Assembly (NCBI GenBank): GCA_030152105.1 | Contig: JASLIH010000269.1 | Location: 1-7,012 of the forward strand | Source: Actinomycetes bacterium | GTDB lineage: Bacteria > Actinomycetota > CALGFH01 | Direction of reading: 5' to 3' | Length of the DNA stretch: 7,012 bases | Shown: in pieces, positions 1 to 4,663 of the stretch | Layout: every line of letters begins with the position of its first letter | Numbering within the stretch: position 1 is the stretch's first letter | Position numbers and translations under genes: made by a program | The notes under the pieces: model-generated | What the model was told of the DNA's origin: nothing | Database searches by the model: none | What the model saw: only the letters and a program-made list of their open reading frames with translations

Positions 1-156
1 GTCCTCGGTCCACCGCTCGCCGCAGTCGCCGCACACCACCCGCCGTGGGTACCGCTTGATGGTGCGCGGCCCCTCGAACAGCCAGGCCGGCAGCAGCGGG
101 AGGACGAACATGGCCACGATGGCGGCCAGCCCGATCCAGGGGATGGGTTGCGACAT
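1..156 (-). CDS. Small membrane protein with CxxC motif, partial (runs off left edge)
   Basis: The first 52 residues are visible and the 3' end lies outside the window. The protein starts MSQPIPWIGLAAIVAMF, has one hydrophobic segment at about residues 6-27, then a basic stretch (RTIKRYPRR) and a C-G-D-C pair at about residues 43-46 that could be the first half of a zinc ribbon whose second CxxC lies past the edge. Two ATGs sit side by side (159 and 156). The one at 156 is preferred because GGGAGG (168-163) lies 6 nt from it and only 3 nt from the other. The upstream gene ends in TGA at 158-156, so the two genes overlap by 1 nt (or 4 nt with the first ATG), which suggests translational coupling. 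The plus strand of this stretch has no convincing gene. I do not recognise the family. The existence of the gene is supported by its RBS, the coupling and a sensible hydrophobic profile, but its function is unknown. Confidence 0.7.
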   Translation of the reverse strand, partial: MSQPIPWIGLAAIVAMFVLPLLPAWLFEGPRTIKRYPRRVVCGDCGERWTED

Positions 157-317
157 CATCTGCCTCCCTGCTCTTCGGAGACGCGCTGCGTCAGCTTTCT
201 GCCGAGGCGAAGGATGATGTGGGCCTCGGTGAGGACGAGGATGACCGCGAGAAGGACGAGCGCGAGGCCGGCCAGCGCCAGCAGCACGTCCCCGAGGATT
301 GTCTGGAGTGGATCCAC
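156..317 (-). CDS. Small single-helix membrane protein (53 aa), hypothetical
   Basis: A complete 53-codon gene with a GTG start (317-315) preceded by GGGGG at 330-326, 8 nt upstream, and ending in TGA at 158-156. The product starts MDPLQTILGDVLLALAGLAL. It has an acidic, short N-terminus, one strongly hydrophobic helix at about residues 11-30 (rich in L, A, V), and a basic then polar tail (RLGRKLTQRVSEEQGGR). By the positive-inside rule the tail is probably cytoplasmic. The stop overlaps the start of the next gene, so the two are probably co-translated and may act together in the membrane. No enzymatic motif is present. It is transcribed divergently from the XRE regulator gene, and a palindrome overlaps its candidate promoter, so regulation by that protein is possible but unproven. 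Identity beyond 'small membrane protein' is not recognisable. Confidence 0.65.
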   Translation of the reverse strand: MDPLQTILGDVLLALAGLALVLLAVILVLTEAHIILRLGRKLTQRVSEEQGGR

Positions 318-369
318 CGGCGACGCCCCCTGAACTCGAGTCGGACACTGGTCGGGGTCGGCCGCGGTT

Positions 370-405
370 GCTGGCCGCCAGCTCCCCGGGTGGCTGGCCC
401 CGGGG
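370..405. repeat. Pair of GC-rich inverted repeats in the minus-strand leader
   Basis: GCTGG (370-374) pairs with CCAGC (378-382) around CCG, and CCCCGGG (384-390) pairs with CCCGGGG (399-405) around 8 nt. If transcription starts near 420 on the minus strand, both would fold in the leader of the small membrane genes. They may only reflect high GC content, and there is no U tract to make them a classical terminator. Confidence 0.3.
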
Positions 406-427
406 GCGGTGGCAGGGTGCCGCCTTC

Positions 428-455
428 ATCTTAACTCGGAACAACCATATTGCAA
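428..455 (-). promoter_or_regulatory. Candidate promoter for the small membrane protein pair
   Basis: On the minus strand TTGCAA (455-450) and TAAGAT (433-428) are separated by 16 nt and each match 4 of 6 bases of the TTGACA / TATAAT consensus. They lie in an AT-richer island about 110 bp upstream of the GTG at 317. The -35 box lies inside the palindrome at 449-463, so a protein bound there would be expected to block RNA polymerase. This is a motif-based inference with no transcript evidence. Confidence 0.35.
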
Positions 456-463
456 GTTGCAAT
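449..463. promoter_or_regulatory. 15-bp palindrome, candidate operator
   Basis: ATTGCAA-G-TTGCAAT is a perfect inverted repeat with 7-bp arms and a single central base. It overlaps the -35 box of the candidate minus-strand promoter and lies just upstream of the candidate plus-strand promoter. The 9-mer TGCAATATG is read on the minus strand at 454-446, partly inside the palindrome, and again on the plus strand at 622-630. Odd-length dyads of this kind are typical of dimeric helix-turn-helix proteins. The adjacent XRE protein is the obvious candidate binder, but that is inference. Confidence 0.5.
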
Positions 464-487
464 CTGTTGACCCCAGGTTGAGGTTTG

Positions 488-516
488 TTGTATGGGAGAC
501 CCGGTTGGAGTATGCT
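488..516 (+). promoter_or_regulatory. Candidate distal promoter for the XRE/DUF397 operon
   Basis: TTGTAT (488-493) and TATGCT (511-516) are spaced by 17 nt. The -10 matches T, A, T and the final T of TATAAT, while the -35 matches TTG only. Transcription from here would give a leader of about 160 nt that includes the overlapping hairpins at 556-598. An alternative -35 is TTGACC at 467-472, with TATGGG at 491-496 (18 nt spacing). Moderate to weak evidence. Confidence 0.35.
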
Positions 517-555
517 CCGCCCGACCTCGCTGGCTTGGGTGAATGGCCTGGGCTG

Positions 556-598
556 CCCGAAGGGCGCGTTCTTCGGGTTCGCTCGACTTTGCGAACCC
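556..598 (+). promoter_or_regulatory. Two overlapping, mutually exclusive hairpins in the regulator leader
   Basis: CCCGAAG (556-562) pairs with CTTCGGG (571-577) around an 8-nt loop. GGGTTCGC (575-582) pairs with GCGAACCC (591-598), also around an 8-nt loop. The two stems share GGG at 575-577, so they cannot both form completely. A third option, GCCC-GAA-GGGC at 555-565, would disrupt the first stem. This resembles an attenuator-type switch, though no ligand-binding core or U tract is apparent. Confidence 0.35.
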
Positions 599-620
599 AT
601 CTATCCCCAGAAGCGCCGGC

Positions 621-653
621 GTGCAATATGCACTCCGCGAGATGCGCTAGACT
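621..653 (+). promoter_or_regulatory. Candidate proximal promoter with GTGCA-ATA-TGCAC dyad
   Basis: TAGACT (648-653) is a good actinobacterial -10 box, placed so that transcription would start near 660, just ahead of the ribosome site at 664-673. No clear -35 hexamer is present. Instead the dyad GTGCA-ATA-TGCAC (621-633) lies where the -35 would be, as expected for a promoter controlled by a DNA-binding protein. The dyad contains TGCAATATG (622-630), which recurs inverted at 446-454. Confidence 0.4.
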
Positions 654-682
654 CCGCCGCCGTGGAAGGAGGGTTCGTTCCC

Positions 683-1543
683 GTGGCGAGAAGAAGTCCG
701 ACGGTGCGAGAGCGACGGCTGGCCCGTGCGCTTCGACAACTCCGCGAGGCGGCCGGCCTCACGATCGACGAGGTGGCCGAGAAGTTGGAGATGTCCACCT
801 CCACAATGTCACGGATTGAGACCGCGCAGGTGGGCGTGCGCCCTCGCGATCTCCGACTGCTCCTCGACATCTACGAGGTCTCTGAGGTCGAGCGCGACCA
901 GCTGCTGCAGATCGCGCGGGAACGGCGCCAGCAGTACTGGTGGCAGGAGTACAGAGACCAGCCCAACATCGCGGTGGCCGGGCTCGAGGCCGACGCCTCG
1001 ACCATCTGGCAATACTCGTCCCAGCTCGTGCCAGGGCTGCTTCAGACCGAGCCCTATGCCCGTGCCGTGCTCAAGGCCATCCGCCTCGACCTCAAGCCCG
1101 GCGAGATCGACCGTCGGTTTGAGATGCGGATCCACCGGCAGGAACTGCTCACGAGCGAGCATCCCCCTGATTACTGGGTAGTTCTCGACGAGGCCGTCGT
1201 GCGCAGGCAGGTCGGCGGGTCGACGGTTATGGCCGAGCAGCTCGGGCGGCTGATCGAGGCCACCAAGCTGCCCAACGTCACCCTCCAGGTGCTGCCGTTC
1301 ACCAGTGGCGAGCATCCAGGGATGGATGGCGAGTTCACCATCCTCCACTACCGCGAGTCCTCGGATCCCGATGTCGTCTACATCGAGAACACCGGGAGCG
1401 ATCTGTACCTCGAGAGCACCGAGGTGACCCGCCGGTACAACAAGATCTTTGATCACCTGCGGGCCGCCGCGCAGAACCCGGGAGAGTCCATCCGGACCCT
1501 CGGCAGCATCCAGTCTCAGCTGGATCAATCCGAAAGGAGCTGA
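683..1543 (+). CDS. XRE-family helix-turn-helix regulator with DUF5753 domain (WhiJ/AbaA-like)
   Basis: A 286-residue DNA-binding protein, the usual size for this family. Residues about 12-70 form a Cro/C1-type helix-turn-helix (RALRQLREAAGLTIDEVAEK, then STSTMSRIETAQVGVRPRDL). Residues about 100-280 are the DUF5753 domain, with its typical YSSQLVPGLLQTEPYARAVL segment at 111-130 and the VLPF and YIEN stretches later. The GTG at 683 was chosen because GGAAGGAGGG (664-673) sits 9 nt upstream. The open frame continues back to 485, but that extension lacks family resemblance and would include the promoter dyad and ribosome site. The gene ends in tandem stops (TGA TAG), and the DUF397 gene starts 2 nt after the first. 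Members of this family (WhiJ and relatives in Streptomyces) control development and antibiotic production, and the small DUF397 partner is thought to modulate the regulator. The direct target here is unknown. The dyads upstream suggest autoregulation. Confidence 0.93.
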   Translation: MARRSPTVRERRLARALRQLREAAGLTIDEVAEKLEMSTSTMSRIETAQVGVRPRDLRLLLDIYEVSEVERDQLLQIARERRQQYWWQEYRDQPNIAVAGLEADASTIWQYSSQLVPGLLQTEPYARAVLKAIRLDLKPGEIDRRFEMRIHRQELLTSEHPPDYWVVLDEAVVRRQVGGSTVMAEQLGRLIEATKLPNVTLQVLPFTSGEHPGMDGEFTILHYRESSDPDVVYIENTGSDLYLESTEVTRRYNKIFDHLRAAAQNPGESIRTLGSIQSQLDQSERS

Positions 1544-1545
1544 TA

Positions 1546-1749
1546 GTGGACCTGTCTCGCGCGACGTGGCGCAAGAGCAGCCACAGCGCCACCAACGGCT
1601 GTGTCGAGGTCGCCCTCGACCCGGCCGAGGTCGCCGTTCGCGACTCCAAGGACCGCGACGGTCCTGTGCTGCGCTTCAACGCCCATGAGTGGGAGGCCTT
1701 CCTGGCTGGCGTGCGCAACGGGGAGTTCAAGCAGCCGAAGGTCCAGTAG
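1546..1749 (+). CDS. DUF397 family small protein, partner of the XRE regulator
   Basis: A 67-residue protein with the full DUF397 signature: W-R-K-S-S-H-S near the N-terminus, N-G-C-V-E-V-A around 17-23, V-A-V-R-D-S-K-D at about 29-36, and a C-terminal F-N-A-H-E-W-E-A-F followed by a short polar tail. The GTG start at 1546 follows AAAGGAG (1532-1538) by 7 nt and is only 2 nt past the stop of the regulator gene, so the two are co-transcribed and probably translationally coupled. In actinomycetes such proteins are nearly always encoded beside XRE/DUF5753 regulators and are believed to act by binding or antagonising the partner. The biochemical activity is not established. It has no membrane segment, so it is probably cytoplasmic. 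Identification is firm and function only general. Confidence 0.93.
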   Translation: MDLSRATWRKSSHSATNGCVEVALDPAEVAVRDSKDRDGPVLRFNAHEWEAFLAGVRNGEFKQPKVQ

Positions 1750-1775
1750 CTCGCTCCGCTCCTCACCAGGTAGGG

Positions 1776-1831
1776 ACGACGACCCTCCCGAGCCCAGGCA
1801 CCTCCGCACGGGCTCGGGAGGGTCTCGTCGT
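1776..1831. terminator. Long hairpin between converging genes, likely bidirectional terminator
   Basis: ACCCTCCCGAGCCC (1782-1795) pairs perfectly with GGGCTCGGGAGGGT (1810-1823) around a 14-nt loop. Beyond a 2-nt bulge (1824-1825), ACGACG (1776-1781) pairs with CGTCGT (1826-1831), giving about 20 bp in all. It lies 26 bp after the DUF397 stop and 12 bp beyond the SARP stop on the other strand, exactly where a shared terminator is expected. There is no T run, which is common for actinobacterial terminators. Confidence 0.75.
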
Positions 1832-1843
1832 GTCCGCGTTCCC

Positions 1844-3646
1844 CTACCGGTGGCCGTTGAGGAGCGGGGCCAGGGCGGGGTTGTCGATGCTGGTGGCGAG
1901 GATGCGGGCAGTGGCCAGGGCCGACGGGTCGCCGAGGCGGCTGCGGTGGATCTGGGCGCGAACGACCAGTTCGCGCATGTCGCCGCGGGCGGCCAGGGTG
2001 GCCAGCGCGTCGACCAGGCGGGCGGCCTCGGGCTCGTCGTCCTGGTCGATGGCGATGCCGATCACGGCGTCGAGCACATGGGCGCTCACCCACTGGTAGC
2101 GGTCGCTGGTCCGGTTGCAGCGGGTGCGGGCCTCGGCGAGCCAGGCGGTGGCGCCGGGGTGGTCGCCGCGGGCGGCGCTGAGCAGGCCGAGGCCGCGGGC
2201 GGCCATGCCCTCCCAGCAGGGGTCGCCCAGATGGGTGGCCAGGGCCCAGGCGTGCTCGAACTGCTCGGTGGCCGCCTCGATGTTGCCGGTGCGGAGGTCG
2301 AGCTCGCCCTTGAGCGCCTCCGGCCAGGGCAGGAACGCCATCCAGCGTTCCGCCCGGACCAGCTCGAGGGAGTCGGCCAGGGCGACCGCGGCCTGGCTGC
2401 GCTCGTCGCGCAGCAGGTGGGCGCGGGCCAGGATCGACAGCGAGAAGGCCTGCTGGCGCGGGTCGCCGCCCCGTTCTGACCGCTCCACCGAGCCCTGGAG
2501 GTGCTGGAAGGCGGCGGGGTAGTCGCCCATGTCGGAGGCGTTCATGCCCCGGATGCCGAGGACGGCGCCGAGCTGGACGTCGGTCTCGGCCAGCGCCTCG
2601 GCCCTGGCCAGCCAGGCCTCGGCCGTCTGGCGGCGGCCGGCCTGGACGTCGACGAAGCCGAGCTCCCGGTAGGCGGTCACCGCCGTCTCGGCGTCGCCGG
2701 CCTCGGTGGCCAGCCGCACCGCCTCGTGGAGGACGACCGCGCCCTCCTCGTCGCGACCCCGGACGGCGTGGACCAGCGCCCCGCCCAGGGCCAGCAGCGC
2801 GGCGCCCTGGAGGGCGGGGTCGGGGTGGGTGGCCGCGTCGGCGCAGGCCCGGCGCAGGCAGTCGATGCCGGCCTCGACGGCGCCGGCCGCGATCGCCGCC
2901 CGGCCGGCCTCGAGCTGGCTGGTGACGGCGGCGCGGCCGCTGGCCGGCCGGCTCCGCGGCGACCCTGCCGGAGCGCTGGCCGCCTCCTGGAGCGCTGCCG
3001 ACGTCTCGATGCCGAGCTCGCGCCGCAGGGTGTCCTCGCAGACCGCCACCTGCCGGAGGGCGGCCGCCCGGTCGCCCGAGGCGGCCAGGCTGCGGACCAG
3101 CAGCTCGTGGTTGCCCTCGTCCAGCGGGTTGCGGGCCACCGCCCGCGACGCGTACGCGACCGCGTCACCGGCCTGCCCCGATGCCAGCAGCCCCAGCGCC
3201 GTCTGCCGCAGCCGCGCCTCGGCCGTGGCCGCCAGCCGGTGGCGCTCCACGACCAGCCACGACTCGAAGGTCGGGCTGGCCAGGACGCTGACGCCGTCGA
3301 GCAGCTGGCCGTCCAGGTCGAGCAGGCCCGCCGGGTCGGCCAACTCCCCGGTGAGGGCATGGACGTCGGCCGTGATGCCGTTCCCGAGGGTGGTCGCCAC
3401 CGGGTCGCCGCCGAACAGCTCCGGCGCGCCGAGCTTGCGCCGCAGCTCGGCCAGGGTCCACCGCAGGGCCCCGAGCGGGTCGTCCGCCTCGTCGAACAGC
3501 AGCTCTGCCAGGTGCCGGCGGCCGGGCGGCCGCTCGGCCAGCAGCAGGTAGGCCAGCAGGGCCCACGCCTTGCGACCGCGCGGCGGCGGCGCCGGCACGC
3601 CGTCCCGCTCGATGGCCGGCGGGCCGAGCAGGCGGATCCTCACCAT
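1844..3646 (-). CDS. SARP/BTAD-type transcriptional regulator with TPR tail
   Basis: A 600-residue regulator. Residues 1 to about 95 resemble an OmpR-like winged helix (MVRIRLLGPP, RGRKAWALLAYLLLA, GRRHLAELLF, then the recognition-helix segment ALRWTLAELRRKLG and a wing around VATTLGNG). Residues about 100-222 form the bacterial transcriptional activation domain (BTAD), including ESWLVVERHRLA and RNPLDEGNHELLVRSLAASG and ending DTLRRELGIETSAALQ. After a Pro/Ser/Arg-rich linker (225-238), residues about 240-590 are repeated Ala/Leu-rich helical hairpins of TPR type. There is no Walker A motif, so this is the ATPase-free medium-length form. The ATG at 3646 follows AAGGAG (3661-3656) by 9 nt. 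The same frame stays open upstream to about 4639, but that part is the antisense-free shadow of the methyltransferase gene and is not coding here. It lies 74 bp downstream of the methyltransferase gene, probably in one operon. SARPs activate promoters with short direct repeats, often in secondary metabolism. The target here is not known. Confidence 0.88.
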   Translation of the reverse strand: MVRIRLLGPPAIERDGVPAPPPRGRKAWALLAYLLLAERPPGRRHLAELLFDEADDPLGALRWTLAELRRKLGAPELFGGDPVATTLGNGITADVHALTGELADPAGLLDLDGQLLDGVSVLASPTFESWLVVERHRLAATAEARLRQTALGLLASGQAGDAVAYASRAVARNPLDEGNHELLVRSLAASGDRAAALRQVAVCEDTLRRELGIETSAALQEAASAPAGSPRSRPASGRAAVTSQLEAGRAAIAAGAVEAGIDCLRRACADAATHPDPALQGAALLALGGALVHAVRGRDEEGAVVLHEAVRLATEAGDAETAVTAYRELGFVDVQAGRRQTAEAWLARAEALAETDVQLGAVLGIRGMNASDMGDYPAAFQHLQGSVERSERGGDPRQQAFSLSILARAHLLRDERSQAAVALADSLELVRAERWMAFLPWPEALKGELDLRTGNIEAATEQFEHAWALATHLGDPCWEGMAARGLGLLSAARGDHPGATAWLAEARTRCNRTSDRYQWVSAHVLDAVIGIAIDQDDEPEAARLVDALATLAARGDMRELVVRAQIHRSRLGDPSALATARILATSIDNPALAPLLNGHR

Positions 3647-3680
3647 GGCAATCCACTCCTTGGCGACATGGTCGCCCACT

Positions 3681-3704
3681 CGGCCCGCCGGCCACAACGG
3701 GCCG
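3681..3704. repeat. Inverted repeat between methyltransferase and SARP genes
   Basis: CGGCCCG (3681-3687) pairs with CGGGCCG (3698-3704) around a 10-nt loop. It lies 16 bp after the methyltransferase stop (in transcription order) and upstream of the SARP ribosome site. It could partly end transcription or protect the upstream message, setting different levels for the two proteins. It may also be chance in GC-rich DNA. Confidence 0.35.
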
Positions 3705-3720
3705 CGGTCGGGTGCTCCCC

Positions 3721-4545
3721 TCACTTGCGGGTCGCGACCACCTCGAGGTACTCCGACGGCATCGCGACCGACGGGCCCGGCTCCTGGTCGTGGTCCCTGG
3801 CCAGGGCGGTCAGGTCGTCGAACAGCCGCTCCCGGCCCGCCTCGTCGAGCGCCTCGAAGGCCTTGAGGGTAGGGCCGTAGTTGTCCCTGAAGAACCGGGC
3901 GAAGTCCTCCGGCGACCGGAACCGGAACACGTACTCGCGCCGCGTGACCCTGAGGTCCGACACGGCGTCGCCGAGCAGCTCGCCGAGCCGCTCCTCGGTC
4001 CCCCACTGGGTGGGCGGCCTGACCCCGGCCGGCGGCGGCACGTGCTTGCTGACGGTGCGCAGGAGGCCCCCGATGAAGCCGGTCGGGGTCCAGTTGACCA
4101 TCGCGATCGTCCCGCCGGGCCGGCAGACCCGAACCAGCTCGGCCGCCGCACGCTCCTGGTCGGGCGCGAACATGACCCCGAGACTCGACAGCACGGCGTC
4201 GAACTCCCCGTCCCGGTACGGCAGGTCCTCGGCGTCCGCCTCGGCGAACCACACCTCGAGCCCCTCGGCCGCCGCCCGGGCCCGCCCGCGCTCCAGCAGC
4301 TCGGGAACGTAGTCGGTCCCGGTCACCACACACCCGCAGCGGGCGGCGGCGAGGGCGGCGTTGCCGCTCCCGGTGGCCACGTCCAGCACCCGCTCCCCAG
4401 CCTTCAGCCCGGCCGCCTGGACCATGTCCTCGGCCATCACGGCGATCCTCGCCGCCACCGCCGAGTAGTCGCCGCTGGCCCACATCTTCTGCTGGCGGTG
4501 CTTGACCGCCACCAGGTCCGGCTGGGTCGTCTGGGTCGTGCTCAT
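3721..4545 (-). CDS. Class I SAM-dependent methyltransferase (Methyltransf_11/25 type)
   Basis: A 274-residue soluble enzyme predicted to transfer a methyl group from S-adenosylmethionine to a small molecule. Motif I is clear at 53-62 (VLDVATGSGN), an acidic residue at the end of strand 2 follows (D78 in TGTDYV, expected to hold the ribose), motif II is at about 101-110 (AEADAEDLPY), the FDAVLSSLGVMF strand is at 115-126, and RPGGTIAMVNW is at 142-152. The rest (EDFARFFRDNYGP and similar) is the usual variable substrate-binding part, so the acceptor cannot be predicted. The arrangement resembles UbiE-like and natural-product methyltransferases. The ATG at 4545 is preceded by GGGAGGGG (4558-4551) at 5 nt. 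The SARP gene follows 74 bp downstream on the same strand, suggesting a methyltransferase-regulator operon. The sugar operon ends 118 bp upstream, with hairpins between, so separate transcription is likely. The fold is certain; the substrate is unknown. Confidence 0.9.
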   Translation of the reverse strand: MSTTQTTQPDLVAVKHRQQKMWASGDYSAVAARIAVMAEDMVQAAGLKAGERVLDVATGSGNAALAAARCGCVVTGTDYVPELLERGRARAAAEGLEVWFAEADAEDLPYRDGEFDAVLSSLGVMFAPDQERAAAELVRVCRPGGTIAMVNWTPTGFIGGLLRTVSKHVPPPAGVRPPTQWGTEERLGELLGDAVSDLRVTRREYVFRFRSPEDFARFFRDNYGPTLKAFEALDEAGRERLFDDLTALARDHDQEPGPSVAMPSEYLEVVATRK

Positions 4546-4572
4546 GGGGTCCCCTCCCAGGGTGGTCCTCGT

Positions 4573-4590
4573 GCGGGCCGTCCGGCCCGC
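4573..4590. terminator. Strong hairpin upstream of the methyltransferase (terminator or leader element)
   Basis: GCGGGCC (4573-4579) pairs with GGCCCGC (4584-4590) across GTCC, where one further G-C pair is possible. It lies 74 bp past the stop of the oxidoreductase gene and 27 bp before the methyltransferase start, on the same strand. It could end transcription of the sugar operon or fold in the methyltransferase leader. No T run follows on the minus strand, so the choice is open. Confidence 0.45.
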
Positions 4591-4610
4591 CCCAGGCAGG
4601 ATCCGGCCCT

Positions 4611-4644
4611 ACCGTGTGACCGGGCGTGTGAGGGTGCACACGGT
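4611..4644. promoter_or_regulatory. Evenly spaced CGTGTG/CACACG repeats upstream of the methyltransferase
   Basis: CGTGTG occurs at 4613-4618 and 4625-4630, and its complement CACACG at 4637-4642, so the elements start exactly 12 bp apart. The outer pair extends to an 8-bp inverted repeat, ACCGTGTG (4611-4618) with CACACGGT (4637-4644). The array covers the region where the promoter of the methyltransferase-SARP operon is expected. A poor -10-like TAGGGC (4611-4606, minus strand) touches its edge. Ordered half-sites of this sort suggest an operator. SARP sites are usually direct repeats about 11 bp apart, so the neighbouring SARP is a possible but unproven binder. Confidence 0.45.
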
Positions 4645-4663
4645 CGACGAGACCACGTGTTGG

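Larger units (their letters stand above)
318..682. other. Divergent intergenic region between small membrane genes and XRE regulator
   Basis: These 365 bp separate the minus-strand membrane pair from the plus-strand regulator. Open frames crossing it on either strand have no family resemblance and no good ribosome site, so I regard it as non-coding. It contains GC-rich inverted repeats at 370-382 and 384-405, a relatively AT-rich island at about 425-516 with a palindrome and candidate promoters, two overlapping hairpins at 556-598, and a second dyad plus a TAGACT box near 621-653. The contrast in base composition against the surrounding GC-rich DNA itself points to a regulatory region. Confidence 0.7.

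Noticed and set aside
575..600. GGTTCG-containing stem resembling a tRNA T-arm
   Set aside because: The stem is 8 bp with an 8-nt loop lacking the T-loop pattern, and no acceptor, D or anticodon arms can be placed around it.
485..682. N-terminal extension of the XRE protein to an ATG at 493 or other upstream starts
   Set aside because: It has no family similarity, would translate through the candidate promoters and hairpins, and the strong ribosome site at 664-673 points to the GTG at 683.
2501..3880. Long plus-strand open frame (459 codons) opposite the SARP gene
   Set aside because: Its translation is low-complexity (Gly, Ala, Arg, Val rich) with no recognisable domain. It is the expected antisense shadow of a high-GC gene whose minus-strand product has clear winged-helix, BTAD and TPR features.
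3647..4639. In-frame upstream extension of the SARP open frame on the minus strand, up to 931 codons
   Set aside because: The extension overlaps the well-supported methyltransferase gene in another frame and translates to Gly/Arg/Pro-rich sequence. A ribosome site and canonical SARP N-terminus occur at 3646.
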